Shown in pieces: positions 25,951-38,400 of a DNA stretch of 64,000 nucleotides (the stretch's first letter is position 1; each line of letters starts with the position of its first letter). Below the pieces are notes generated by a model. It searched no databases. It was given only the letters and a program-made list of their open reading frames with translations, and had not been told where the DNA came from. The DNA comes from Pezicula radicicola. Lineage: Eukaryota; Ascomycota; Leotiomycetes; Helotiales; Dermateaceae. The position numbers and the translations under genes were made by a program. The DNA lies in assembly GCA_003008705.1 (NCBI GenBank), contig PDUO01000016.1, positions 745,975 to 809,974 of the forward strand. Reading direction: 5' to 3'.

Positions 25951-27115
25951 AAGATTTATCTTGGTTTACTGTTCGCAATCTTGAGGGGTCGCGGGACAGT
26001 AGTGGTGCTGGATGCTAAAAAGGCTCTTGGTGTTTGGGAGATGCTTGGCCGGTTGAATTATGGAAGTATTATAATTGTGATTGTGATTGTATATAGTTGA
26101 TTCCCCATCCTCTCCAGGATAGCGTTTGCTTTACTGACTACCTTTTCTTTCAGCTCTTTGTAGAAGTAAGAGCAGCATATACGAATGGCAGCGATATTTC
26201 GAAAAGACCCCTCTCAAAGCATTTCGATTTCTATCTCAAGCCACGCCTGCTGAGTACTACATGAGTACCTTCAATCGATGGCAGTTTGAATGTTGAAATA
26301 AGGAGGTATACCGCTAGATAAAACTAGATAAGACAACAGCTTCCCATATCTAGGTCTTATCTTCATAATAATGTTCCTAAAGTGTCAACCGCCTGCGGAA
26401 ATTTTCTTTTTCTGCTTGTCAGCGACAATGGCACAATGCTTCCTAAATACCCACTGTGCCTGGGATCGCGGGCTTTAAGTACAAGTAACAGACCAATAAT
26501 GAATTAACAACATTTATGGCCTAGTTATGTAGAATAAAAGGGACTGTACTATCCGTGTTTACATTCTATCAAAGTCATGCCATATTATGGAACCCCACAT
26601 CTATTCGGCTCTTCTGATGCATACCTGTAAGTAGAAATACCCTATACATCCCTCAATGGATCTACAACTCAGTATCAAATAAAGCTTTCTACAGCCTTAT
26701 ATAACTCTCGCCATTATTTTAATTGTTATAACCAATATGTCATAAATAATGCTCTTACTCTTGCATTGTAGGATAATTGTATATGATAGAGGAGGTCTAC
26801 ACTTTTCAAAAAACTTTATACGACCAAGACCGAGATTCATTACCTAGTGTTAAAAGACACTTTCAGTAAAGAACTAGATTATAATTTCAATCTACACCTC
26901 ATTATCCCACCTCATACATACATACATACATATTACCAGGCTCCCCATCCATCCCAAAGCCAAACCGAGATTAAGCGACGACCAAGTGCACCCACCCGAC
27001 TACTAATCTCGGTTACCACATCTGTCCTCAAAAATGCAAAACCACACTTCCCTCCACCAAAAAAAAAAATATCACTCCATCAAACCATCTAAAAGGATCA
27101 GAAGATTGGAAGGTA
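25951..27115. other. Intergenic region between xlnR and tRNA-Thr
   Basis: No gene seen. It contains xlnR 3' flank, AT-rich sequence and a short CATA repeat near 26912-26932. A run of A at 27060-27069 reads as a T-run downstream of the minus-strand tRNA and may help Pol III termination, though a shorter AAAA at 27091-27094 lies closer. Confidence 0.5.
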
Positions 27116-27201
27116 TGCCCATTCACGGAATCGAACCGTGGATCTTCTCATTTCACCGTAGAGTATACGAGTGAGACGCATTACCACTGTGCCAAACGGG
27201 C
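27116..27201 (-). tRNA. tRNA-Thr(CGU): tRNA-Thr (anticodon CGU) with intron
   Basis: The minus strand folds as a cloverleaf of 86 nt. The acceptor stem GCCCGUU pairs with AAUGGGC, then A as discriminator. The D arm is GCAC..GGUAA. The anticodon stem UCUCA pairs with UGAGA, and the T arm is CCACGGUUCGAUUCCGUGA. The anticodon loop begins CUCGUA and is interrupted by a 14-nt intron after position 37, the canonical place. Removing it gives loop CUCGUAA with anticodon CGU, which reads ACG (Thr). The A-box and B-box (GGTTCGATTCC) are intact. Confidence 0.93.
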
Positions 27202-27976
27202 TTGTTTTGATTTCAATTTCTCTATCTGGTACTATAATAGTGTTGTGCATTGCTTCTTACAGGTAAAGTTTTAAGCATTAGCGAAACACCCTCTCCACAG
27301 GAGAAATATTTAACGCAGGCTACCACACCAAATCTATATCTAATACTTTGTTCCTTGCCTTCCTACTCTACTAAAGTTATTAAAAAAAAATCGCATTACT
27401 ATCGCATATATACTAATTATCCCTTAATCTTTTTTTTAAAAAAAATAAGTGTAACTAATGTTCAAATAATGCGATTCTTAGTGTTGAGTACCCTTGTGTC
27501 AAAAAAAGGCCGCTTATAGAGGGACATCATACGAACTCAAATTCTTTCTTTTGTGAACTCAAAATGGGAGAGAAGCATGGAATGGAGTGATACCGTAGAT
27601 AAATAGTGGCATTTCTGAACCAAATGAATTTAATGGCTTACTTACTTACGTTCAGTAACTAACGAGCATCTTGAAACCTAACCCATTCGAATTAATGAAG
27701 GCGAAGGGCATGTGAAAAAGAAAAGGAGTCAATTTTGCTTCTCTTTTTGAACCGTTTCAATCTTCACTTCACAGCTCATGAAAACATTGGATTTTGCTAG
27801 ACTTTGTATATGCAATGATCTAAAATTTATCCGGTATTTCACAGCTCAGTCGTCGCTCACAAAGTGAAAGTCAAATGGAAGGATACTATCATGTCTGATT
27901 TGTAGTTGATGGGCCCCCGTGAGATCATGTCTACGGCTATTATACAGTTTATTTTCATGTCATGCCATACACCAGT
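27202..27976. other. Intergenic region between tRNA-Thr and RPN1
   Basis: AT-rich non-coding sequence with poly-A and poly-T runs. No gene or conserved element was recognised. Confidence 0.5.
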
Positions 27977-30856
27977 TTAACTCTTGCCACCATCCCATTC
28001 CGGATTCTGTTGAAAAATTAGCACATAGTATCAAAAGGTGAAAAGAAACATACCTTTCTCAAAATAACCAAGCCCTCAAGATTACTGCTGAGGCTGATGT
28101 ACTGCTCATCTTCCAATTCCGCCCGCTCGCCATATGCCAACAGCACAGGCGTACTCTGCGTCTGCCATCCAGTGATTGTCTTTGGTCTACCTGCTTGTCC
28201 AACAACATCGACAGCTTGTCCCACCCGGACATTGACTGTCAAGGGGTTCAAATCCTCATCTAGAGTAACAAGAAATCTAGGGTGCATAGCAGTGACGAGG
28301 TAGTAGAGGAGATAATGTGAGTTAGTGGTAACGAATTGCTTGGCATCGATCATGGCAACCAAAACTGAAAGTAATCCACCGGCAGAAACCCTTGAGAGGA
28401 CTTGTCTATCGGTATGGAACGGGTTGATGGAGAGCGTTCCTTTACCCATGTGAAGAAGACCTTGGGCAATGCGTACCATAAATAGAGAATCCTGGTCACG
28501 ATGGTAGTAGCTGGCCAATTGTCGGAGAAGTTGGGCGAGTCTTGCATTATTGGTTCCTGCACCAAGGAGGCCCATAGCAAAAATAGCATTGATCGCCACA
28601 TCGTTATCGTTGTCGTGACTGTATCGCGACAAAGTATCGTAGACTTTCATCTGGGGATTGCTGGGACTCAAGAGGCCCATTGCTAAAGGCACTGCTTTCC
28701 GGATATTGGCCTCGCCGTAGTGCATCAAATGTGCAAATTGTCGAAGAACCATCTCCTGTCCAACCTCTTCACCCATTGCCACAAGACCAAGGCCAATAAC
28801 AGCATATGCTTGAAGGAGCTCATCACCCTTCTTATCATCAGTCTCCTCAATATGATCGTTACAGATGTGAAGGAGTTCCTGCAACTTCAAAACAGTTCCG
28901 GTCCCTGCCCATGCGCAGATCTCTGCTAGAACTGAGGTTGGCTTCGATATTGGATCATCGAGCGCTTTCAAAGTCTCTAAAATGACATCAACCTCCTCCT
29001 GTCGACCAAAAAATAGCAGACCGAGACCAAGAGCCATAAATCGAGTCCACTTATCCTTGAGCTGAGACTTGCGATCATCGTCCATAAAAGTCTGCACAAT
29101 CGCTTCGCTGATTTCTGCATTCGAAGAGCCTACAAATACCATTCCAAGGGAGAGCGTAGCCATAGCCGAGATCTGCATGTCAAGTGACGTATCCGCAACA
29201 AGTGGTAATAGTAGCTCGAGTACTTCAGCGCGATTTGATCCAGCGTATGACAGTCCCAATCCCATAATCGCAGATACTCGCACGAGAGGGTTCTTGTGGT
29301 TGAGCTTCTCTGTGTCACCGAGTAATGCTAATGCTGGATCGGAATCAATTCGAACTCCAGAATTCATGATACCAATGGCCAGACAGGCACCAGCCTGGAT
29401 CTCCTCTTCCTCAGCGTATGTGTACTTATCAATTTTGTCCAAACCAATCTCGACGTCCCACAGCATCAACGTTCCGAGAGATGCTGTTGTTGACATCATA
29501 CCCTCGTCTTTTGTCTTCCATACCCAACTCGATTTGGCTTCCTCAACCATCATCATCTTATCAGTGCCGAAACCAGCGTTCACAAAAGCGTTCACAAATC
29601 CAGCAGCCAGATTGTGTCGGGCCGAGTCAAGATTTGTAAGTCCTGCCACCCGGTTGCTCTCGAGATGGCTCTTGTAAATATCCTCAGTTGATTTCGGATC
29701 CAGAATGTTCAGCTCCTTCGCCAAAGCCTTGAAGTGTTCTGGTAATTTGGTGTTGTTGAGACATTCTGCAATCTCCTGTTCCTCCTCTGTCTCAGTGGGT
29801 AGATCCAAAACAATCTGCTGGCGGGCAATAAGGAAAGCCATTTGCTTCTTGAGGGCCACATCGTTTGTTGAGTCGAAATCGGATCTTACGAGATCAACAT
29901 CGTTCAGACGTATCGCCAGGACAATCGCTTGTGTGAGTTGATCATATTGCTTGTAAATATCGTGCGCAGTGCGGAGGAATTGCTGATCTTCGGGGTATGT
30001 TAAGAGGTTGACCATACTCACCATGTAGAGACAGACTCTGGGGTAAGTATCCTTGTCAAGGAACTTCGGAATGTCCTCAATGATCTCAAGCTCACTCATC
30101 AAATCCACAGCATCAGCTTCAGCATTACTCTTGAGGAACAAAGGGACAAGAACCAATGCAAGATCGATCAGGTCTTGGTATGATTCCTCTGCTGTTAATC
30201 TCCGGGTGTATACCTCCCCAAGCTCCAGAGCAAGATGCCGTGTGTACTCGTGACCCCACGACCCTATATCTTGCGTTGGCGCAAGCAGCCGGTATTTGAG
30301 CGTATCTTGTCGATCCTCATCCGAGAAAGTCATGCCAATTACCGACAAAACGTCAGCAAGTGATGTCTTGTCGTCTCCAGCTGGCCATTCTTCGTAAAGC
30401 TTGATCATAGGTTCGTAGTGCGGCCGGAGAAATTTGAGGGGTTTCGGTACTGCAGTCATCGATGATGTCGAGGTTTTGATGGAGTCTTTGATGGCTTCGA
30501 GCGCAGATTTGTATAGCTTCGTATCGGGTTCCTGAGCGCAACTGTCAGCCTCAACCTGAGGTCAGATTATAGAGAATCAACATACAGTCAGCCGCTCAAC
30601 AAGCATATCAAGCTCACTCTTAAGCTGCTGATCTTCCTCACTGAGCTCCTCCGCTGTAAACAACTTAGCAACAGCTCCGTCATGTTCCCAGTGCTTGCCA
30701 CCTACCACCGACTACAGGCTCCTCCTTCCCCTTGCCATTAACAAGAGGCTTTCCATCTTTATCTTGCTTGCCCTCATCAACTTTGGAAACCTCTCCATCT
30801 ACTGCCTTTCCCTTGCCCTTGTCGACAGGCTTTGGCTGCTCGCCATCCTGAGCCAT
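27977..30856 (-). CDS. RPN1: 26S proteasome regulatory (base) subunit RPN1
   Basis: Largest non-ATPase subunit of the 19S base. It docks ubiquitin-receptor shuttles and the deubiquitinase Ubp6 in the nucleus and cytoplasm. Four exons in minus order: 30856-30706, 30653-30586, 30531-28054, 28006-27977, giving 908 aa. Start is MAQDGEQPKP; a GTG two codons upstream was not used. The N-terminus is lysine/glutamate-rich and disordered. The conserved block starts at AEELSEEDQQLKSELDML and goes on through SWGHEYTRHLALELGEVY. The middle holds proteasome/cyclosome repeats (LGTLMLWDVE, GACLAIGIMNSG, VSAIMGLGLSYAGSN, AYAVIGLGLVAMGE). The end is EGLVILRKNPEWDGGKS. It is head to head with RIO2. Confidence 0.97.
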
Positions 30857-31195
30857 GTTCACTTAATGGGCGGGCTGTCCGTAGTTGACTTAAATTGAAA
30901 AGAAGGCCTCAAAGAAAGAGCCGAAGAATTAGAACGGCTTGATGATTGTTTTGAAAGAGATCGTGGGTTTCGTGCGGGTTCGTAGTAAGGGTAAGAAAAG
31001 ATGTTGATGTTTCTGCCAGGCACCTCGAGCTTCCGCGTACAAACACAGAGCTCATCGACCGCGAGTTGAGACGGGCGTGACTAAGCGAGACTAGTCGCGA
31101 TAAGGATCTTCCGGGGCCGACATCAATTATCGAAAAAATATATACGAGGCTGCGCCAAAACCAAAACTTCAAAGTCTCACAGAAACGCGCCCACC
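30857..31195. promoter_or_regulatory. Bidirectional promoter of RPN1 and RIO2
   Basis: Only 339 bp separate the two divergent start codons, so both promoters must lie here or within the leaders. No yeast-type proteasome control element (GGTGGCAAA) was seen. Confidence 0.6.
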
Positions 31196-32416
31196 ATGAG
31201 ACTCGATACCAAGCATATGCGGTATCTGACCGGAGAGGACTGGAGAGTTCTCACAGCTGTCGAAACCGGCTCGAAGAATCACGAAGTCGTTCCCACAGCA
31301 CTAATTGGACAAATATCAGGTCTTCGAAGCGGGGTGCACAAGAGTATCTCAGCATTGGCGAAGGTTGGACTGATCGCACGCCAGAAAAACGCAAAGTACG
31401 ATGGCTATAGACTGACCTACGGAGGTTTGGACTACCTTTCCCTAAACACATACCGCAAGCGCAAAGATGTCTACAGTGTTGGAAATCAAATCGGAGTTGG
31501 AAAGGAGAGCGACATCTTCGTTGTTGCAGATGAGAAGGGCGTACAAAGAGTTTTGAAGATCCACCGACTGGGGCGCATTTCTTTCCGTACCGTCAAAGCA
31601 AACAGAGATTATCTGCGAAAACGATCAGGAGGATCTTGGATGTACATGTCAAGGCTAGCAGCGCTGAAAGAATACACCTTCATGACTGCGCTTCGAGAGA
31701 ATGATTTCCCTGTTCCGGAACCACTGGCACAATCAAGACATACTATTGTCATGTCGCTGATTGACGCTTTCCCGATGCGTCAGATCTCCTCCGTCCCAGA
31801 TCCAGCCTCTTTATATGCTGAGCTCATACAAATGATCTTGCGCCTCGCGCAATACGGACTCATCCATGGCGATTTTAACGAGTTCAATATCTTGATCAAA
31901 GAAGAACAGCAAAAACCGGACCCCGAGAATCCAGAATCCGAGTCCCTAACCTTAACACCCATTCTCATCGATTTTCCCCAAATGGTTTCAGTCGATCACG
32001 CAAACGCAGAATATTACTTTGACCGTGATGTAAATTGCATCAAGCGATTTTTCGAGCGACGCTTTCACTTTACCAGCAATGAAAAAGGCCCATATTTTGC
32101 AGATGCCAAGAAACTGGTTGGTAAGGATGGCATCAAAAGACTGGACATATCTGTTGAGGCTTCAGGGTTCTCCAGAAAGATGGCAAAGGAGCTAGAGGCA
32201 TATATGAAGGAGGTGGGAGTCGATGGTGACGGTGATCCTGATGCATCACGCGGAGACGAGGACTCAGAGGATGGGGAAGAGAGTGGCGAGGAGCAAGATA
32301 GCGTCGAAGGGGAAGCCGGGGAGGAGGGGAACGAAGATCTTCAAGCCGAGGATAGTGCGGATATAGTATCAGATGGAATCTCGATATCCCAACTTAGCGT
32401 CAAGGAAAAGACCTAG
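31196..32416 (+). CDS. RIO2: Atypical serine kinase/ATPase RIO2
   Basis: Acts in late cytoplasmic maturation of the 40S ribosomal subunit. Intronless, 406 aa. Residues about 8-90 form the RIO2-specific winged helix (MRYLTGEDWRVL). The kinase fold follows: glycine loop GVGKES at 100-105, ATP-binding Lys121 (VLKIHRLGR), catalytic loop HGDFNEFN with Asp226 and Asn231, and metal-binding Asp259 in LIDFPQMVS. All catalytic residues are present. The C-terminus (about 345-395) is a Glu/Asp/Gly-rich acidic tail, common in RIO2. The start context CCACCATGA is strong, and the winged helix begins right after the start, so the N-terminus looks complete. Confidence 0.98.
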   Translation: MRLDTKHMRYLTGEDWRVLTAVETGSKNHEVVPTALIGQISGLRSGVHKSISALAKVGLIARQKNAKYDGYRLTYGGLDYLSLNTYRKRKDVYSVGNQIGVGKESDIFVVADEKGVQRVLKIHRLGRISFRTVKANRDYLRKRSGGSWMYMSRLAALKEYTFMTALRENDFPVPEPLAQSRHTIVMSLIDAFPMRQISSVPDPASLYAELIQMILRLAQYGLIHGDFNEFNILIKEEQQKPDPENPESESLTLTPILIDFPQMVSVDHANAEYYFDRDVNCIKRFFERRFHFTSNEKGPYFADAKKLVGKDGIKRLDISVEASGFSRKMAKELEAYMKEVGVDGDGDPDASRGDEDSEDGEESGEEQDSVEGEAGEEGNEDLQAEDSADIVSDGISISQLSVKEKT

Positions 32417-33320
32417 TGAAGGCACCTATAATTGAAGACAAATACCGCCTGGACCTCACATATTGCTTGGAGATTTCCCTAGCTACCGGATAGTGGAAGC
32501 ATCATGAAGCAAATCAGGCATCACTCACTAACTGACGTCACATCATCCTCTAGCTGCTATCACTCCATAGCAGCCCAGCGACTCTAGACTGAATTTCTCG
32601 ACTTCCAGACAAGCATGGTTCTTGATGCACTTTTCACTTAGTGAATTACTCACAAGCTAAGTGACTAGCCCTAAATGAGGGTTACCCATATGAGTTACTC
32701 AGATCAAGTGAGTGACCTTAATAAATAAGTTCCACGATTCAAGTGAGTAGCCCAAAAATTGACTTGCCTATTTGGGACATGGATTTACTATGGAAGAACC
32801 CCATGACTTTACGAAGAAATTGATGTCAAGCAATTCAGACGCTTCGTCACGAGGCCGTAGTAAATTTGTAATGTATTTCCTTCTCATCCTCAGACCAACT
32901 ATGTATGATACATAGCCTTTACGAGACTGACGACACTCGCAAGCTCGTGGGAATAGGAAAAAGGAGCAAAATGTTTACAATGAAAAGCGCAATGTTGTAA
33001 TATCGATCCACCATTTCTGACATGAAGTATGCTTGTATTCCCCCATGCCAAAAAAAACCGCGCCTTGAAATACCAGTGGGTGTCCCACATGCAATGTACA
33101 AGTTGCAAACTCGTAAGATATTAGACGATTCGAGTGTGCCAAATGCATTAGGAATGCTTGAGCAGAATATGTATGATCCGCATGATATTATGGTGGGTAT
33201 AATTGTCGTAATAGGCGTTGATTGGGTAGTGTCAAACAGGTGTAAAAAAAAACTCGAGGCCTCCTTGCTGAAAGATGCTGAGACAACGAGATAATGACAA
33301 TAGTAAGATGATGTGAACCC
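32417..33320. other. Intergenic region between RIO2 and the RRM gene (tail to tail)
   Basis: No gene seen. The region holds the 3' flanks of two convergent genes. It includes a dense cluster of AAGTGA/TCACTT motifs at about 32631-32760, annotated separately. Confidence 0.6.
32631..32760. repeat. AAGTGA/TCACTT motif cluster, copy A
   Basis: Within 130 bp there are TTCACTTAGTGAA, CTAAGTGACT, TCAAGTGAGTGACC and TCAAGTGAGTAGCCC, in both orientations, with GAGTTACTC in between. Similar clusters occur near 58187 and 60903. Confidence 0.5.
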
Positions 33321-35415
33321 TCAAACCTTGCGGGAGGATGGGGAAGAGCCACCATGAGCTACAGCTGGCGAATCACAGTGGATCGTGGTAGTGTCGTCAC
33401 CAGAACCAGCTTCGGAAACCGTAGGAGTGCTAACAGCAGCGTGCCTGTAGCATGGTTAGCCGTTGAAGATAAGAGAAAGAAGAAAGAAAACTCGGCTGTT
33501 TGTGATGACTTACTTGTCAGATGCCTTCTTGGGAGAAGGTTGGGTCAAGGATACCTTGACAGCTTGCGAAGCATAGTCGAGATCTCTGAAAGAGACAGGA
33601 CTGTGAAAATTGTTAGTGCGATATTATGACAAGGTCTCGCTAAGAAAACTTACCCATTTACAGTAGACTCTCTCTTCCAAGAACGACCAAGTGTTTGGGG
33701 AACCATGTGACGACGAACCTGATCGACACGCGGGACAATTGGAGATGGCATGGGAGGTGGTGATAGAGCAATCATATCGCCAGAACCACCATAAGCACCA
33801 ACGTTGTACTCATTGGTTCGGAACTGACGACGCTCAGTCGTGACACGCTTGAGATCCTTTTGGGCCGGAGTATCTGCATAGCGAACTTGAAGAAGAAGAC
33901 CCTCTTCACCGATGGGCTGGCCGTGGAATTTCTTGATGATCTCTTCGCAAATTTCTCGGGTCTCAAAACTGCATATACAAGATTAGTTTCACTCTCATCA
34001 TGTCTGGTTTTAAAATGCTTACCGCGCGAAACCCACACCACGACTGTGATTTTGACTATCACGAAGGATTCTGCTAGAACTAACCTTGTAGTCCATGAAG
34101 ATCGCACCAAGCTCCTGTAAGAAAGGTAAGCCAAGTTCAGGGAGGGACAGGTTATGGGTCTTACCGATTCTGTCATGTTCTTCGGTAGGTTTGAGACGTA
34201 AAGGTTGGTCGACTGCTCGTCGCCCTCAGCCTTTAGGCGGGAGTTGAAGGATTCCTGAGAAGAGTTAGTGATAACATTGCGGTAACATGGAAGGTTCGGC
34301 TTACCCTAGCAAAGCCAACTTCATAGCCAAGCTTGTAGAAGCCACGAATGCATAGCTCTGAGTCGCGGACATCGAAGTATTTGGCAAAGCCGAATCTAAA
34401 GATGTTAGCAAAGTTATCATAAGAACGGAGAATAATCGTCATACCCCTTACAAGCTCCAGTGGAAGTGTCAATGATTGCCTTCGAGGTCTCAACCTTCCC
34501 AAAGCGAGCAGCGTACAACGCGAGAGTCTCATCATCGGTGTTAGGATGAAGACCTCGGATGTAAACGTTGCGGTTACCAAAGATCGGGTTCGATAAGCTC
34601 TGATCAAGGGTTCGCATGTTCTCGCGAGGGGTGAAAACAGCTGGTACTGCTGGTGGGATAGCTGGGTGTTGGGCCAACAAACCATCAATATCGATGCCAA
34701 CCGGAATGGCCTTGTAAGAGAGTGACTTGGCATTGTGCTGGGCAGCATGGCTGAGGGTGATTTGCTGAGGTGATGGCGTTGATCCAAATGGAGAGCGATC
34801 AACAGCGGCAATATGAGTAGCAGCATCACGCTGAGTCAAGGAACCGTAGTAAGGAGTGCCCGGAGCGGACTCGTTGGTGGAGTAGGAGCCACGGCGGTTC
34901 TCCAAACCCGGAACCTCCTTGTGAAGGGAATGAGAGTCCGAGGTCGAGCGGTCAGAATAGTAGTTGGTGCGACCAGGGGTATAGGGTAAAACTGGATATC
35001 CAGCAGGAACATAGCCATGGTAGGCAGCTTGAGTAAGGTATGGCATTGCTGGGTATGAACCGTAGGAGCTCTCAGAAAGATGAGCAGGTGCCAAAGATGG
35101 AGCTTGGTACATGCCAGGAGCAGCAAAGAGAAGCTGTCCATCCTGAGTGTAATAGTACTGGCTAGGTATCGGGACCTGGTTGCCTACACCCATTCCAGTT
35201 GCGGGAGGAGCCATAGTAGTAAGTCCTGCGAATTGATTCAAAAGTGTGCCCATGGGGATGTTCTCCTTGCCGCCGGTTGTTGGGCCCTGGTATGAGGAAG
35301 CGCGGTCTTGAGCAGAATCGCGAGGAGGCTGGGATTGAGGCTGAGTGTACATGGAAGTAGAACGATTGTTGAAGGTAGGTGCTTCCGTGTGGGTCGCTGT
35401 CTGTTGATAAGCCAT
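33321..35415 (-). CDS. Two-RRM RNA-binding protein (MSSP/RBMS-like)
   Basis: Predicted 589-aa RNA-binding protein. Seven exons in minus order: 35415-34445, 34395-34305, 34254-34165, 34114-34023, 33968-33654, 33600-33514, 33444-33321. All phases join. About the first 270 residues are Gln/Ser/Tyr/Pro-rich and disordered. RRM1 starts NVYIRGLHPNTDDETL with RNP1 GFGFAKYF across an intron. RRM2 starts TNLYVSNLPKNMTESEL with RNP1 RGVGFARFE. A C-terminal tail carries LQVRYADTPAQKDLK and RRQFRTNEYNVGAYG. The tandem close-spaced RRMs resemble animal RBMS/MSSP proteins; fungal members are usually annotated that way. The target RNA is unknown. The single-base-resolved introns inside both RRMs support the model. 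Confidence 0.9.
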
Positions 35416-38400
35416 GGTAAACTGGAGAAGCTGGCATTAGACTTGTATGCCAATTGATCTGAAGATCTGTGGTGGACGAAGCAGGAAGGATGAGTGGCAG
35501 AGACAAGAGATCGGAATATAATATCGGTGTAGTGAGCAGGTAGGAATTGGCTGGTTGCCACAAAAGCGGTGACCAGCTTGCAGATGAACAATAGGACAAG
35601 CCACCGCGAGTGGTGAATGGATGTTGACGGACGGGAGAAGACTGAGTTGACTTACATTCTACAGTCTCTTGCACAAGAAATCCGAAGCACTTGAATGGTG
35701 CAACGTCACAGTGCTCAGCGCAATAGTCTGGAATTGGGGATCAGTATGATAAGGAGGACGGACGGAGTGGACTGGAGGCAGACTAACCTGGCAATGAAAT
35801 GTCGTTACGGCCAATCTATGCTTTAACACCCTGGACTGCGGTGAGGCCAAAGACAGGCAATGCGTTACAAAAGGCTGTGAATTTAAAGAAGAGAGGGGAA
35901 AGATGAGAAAGCTATCAAGGCCAGAAAGAGATTGTGATGGGTTTGATTGTTGCTCGTCAAAGTTGTGTTGAGGAGAAGAGAAGAGGAGCTGCGCAGAAAG
36001 GCAGGCCTGTTTTATGGAGGGGCAGTCGCATTTAGCGCGCGTTGCAGTGAGTGAATTGATATTTGAGGAAGGAAGTGCGGAGGTGTTGTGCTGTTGACGT
36101 TGACGACGACCATTAAGCGGGAAACTTCGACCGAACCGACCAAAAGAAAAAACCAGAGCCAGAAATCAAAGTCTCAAAGTCCCAAAGACCACAACACATC
36201 AGCAGTAAAAGGGCAGAAGAAGCTGGAATACAACGCTCGCACAAGAAAGCTTCTACGTGATAGTAGATACAAGTGAGGATATTGATGGTCGTTTTACCCA
36301 GAATGGGGGCAAAGCCCTCTTTATGTTTTCCTTTCCCTAGGCCCCTGGTTGATGCATACAACGTATGCGAGATTTCTCCTCCCGCCACCAAGTTAAGGTC
36401 CCCCGAGGCCCCTGGTCCGGGATTGCTGCTGCATACAATCGCCCATTACAAGACTACAAGGGAGAAACAAAGTATGTCAAGGTTGTCTTTGCTGCATGCT
36501 TCCCACTTGCAATGCCCTTTCTTCTGCAGACTTCAACGACAGAGCTGTCAATCGTGCACGTCGCTACGTACTAGTCTTTTAGATGGCTGCAGGGTCCCAA
36601 GATAAAAGTAGGCCTACCATTTGTCAAAGCATGCTCCCCTTGCAGATCGTTTCTGACAGAAGATGTTCCCAGATCTGGCTGTCCAAAGCTAACCCGTTCT
36701 TCTTCTCCAGATCTAACATCGGCCCAAAGTCCACTCAGCCTGACTGCTATACCTCCCGAGTTTTAAGTGCTTTCCGTTTGTTGCTATGAATGGCCGGACC
36801 AGCATACTGGAAGGCCCAGATCGCCGTGCTGAGCCCCAGAAAAGAGACTTCTCAAGATAGCTTGCTAGCTACTCATCCAGAGGCGCCAATGGGACAAATC
36901 TGTCAATCCACCACATCACGAACTATTGAAGCAGAACAGAAGTAAAGCAGAACCGACAAAATTCGCTTCGTAATTAGCTGAATAGCAATTGGACGACACT
37001 ATAGTGTGGGAGAAACTTACCTACTGTCCAAGGCTACCTGGTCATCGCAAAGACCACCTCAACACATTTCCCTTGGGGTCAGCCTGTTCAAGATCCATGG
37101 CGACCAGAATTGCAGCTTCTTTGTGGGGACCCAAAGAGATTTCCATGCGCGATTGCCACGACCATGAGTGGATAGGGCGTCGGGGGCACGGTGGCTCCTT
37201 GCTTTTCCCATCAGCTCTTCTCGAAAGCGTCAAGAAAAACAAATATAGCTATCACATTTGAGACAGCCAATGTCGAGGGCCCTAGGACTCGATACAATTG
37301 CCAACCGAGAGACGGGAGGGCAACCTGTACGATGGCCCAATGCAGTATTTAAGACTCATGGTCGCTTAACACCTTCTAACCTCTTAAATGTATATGTCTG
37401 TTTGACCTGTTATGTTCCTTTTCGCTTTCCCGTTTGATGATCTGACGTTGGTTACGGCAGACCTTGTGTGCCAAACACGCAAGGGACACCAAGGATGGCG
37501 ACGGTACCGAGGTACAGACGAGCACTTTGGCTCGGCAATCTAAGAAATCAATCTGGCACCGGCGATCATTCAGCGATCTAACCCTCCTCCAGCTGGCACT
37601 CGAGTTCGCTCTCTGACATTCACTGGATTTTAGTTTGTAGAGGTAAACATTTCAAGAATCTGCTTGAAGACTTCCAAAACGCGAACTCGAAGACAATGTT
37701 CCGTTTGTCATGCTGCAGTCTACTGGGAACATCCTGAGAACACCAGGATTCTTTCCCGTCAACGATGCGTCCTTCCCCGGATTTCGGAATCGCTCCCGGT
37801 TCCCGCCCGGCTCTTTGGTTTGCCTGTGGGCGAGATTCCAAATACTGCGTGCATGTATTATTGAATCCTGTTAAGACGTTAAGACAGCAGAGCTTCAATT
37901 GGTAACCGTCTCGCCGTTGGGCTAGCTGTCGATTCAACATAATGGCGACTGCAGCGGTACAAGGCTTAATTCCCACGGCTCGAAGCATCAGATCCTGAGC
38001 ATTAAGTCTCGACATCTCAACGTCTCATCAACGAAGTGGAAATGGTATCTTTGTGGTTGTAAACGGAAACAGGAACGCAAATGATAAATCAGAGAAGTTG
38101 GATATTCTATGGAGTATGACCGGCCATCATTGTCTTTCTGTGCTGGGAAAGATATCACATTATTATAGGATCAAGTATGGATGGCACAGTCCGGCTAGTA
38201 TCTTTGATCATGTCCAGGATTTGCTACTAGCTACCTAGGTAGGCTACCACTGTGCCTGATGCGTGTGGATTTTGCAAAATATTCTCCCACCAAGGCATTA
38301 CCACCACAGCTCACCCACAATATATACATATAGCCGCAGAAAGAAAGCAAAAAAGCAAGCCTGGAGTTTCGGCAGAATTCCAAGGATCTCGGCTATGTTC

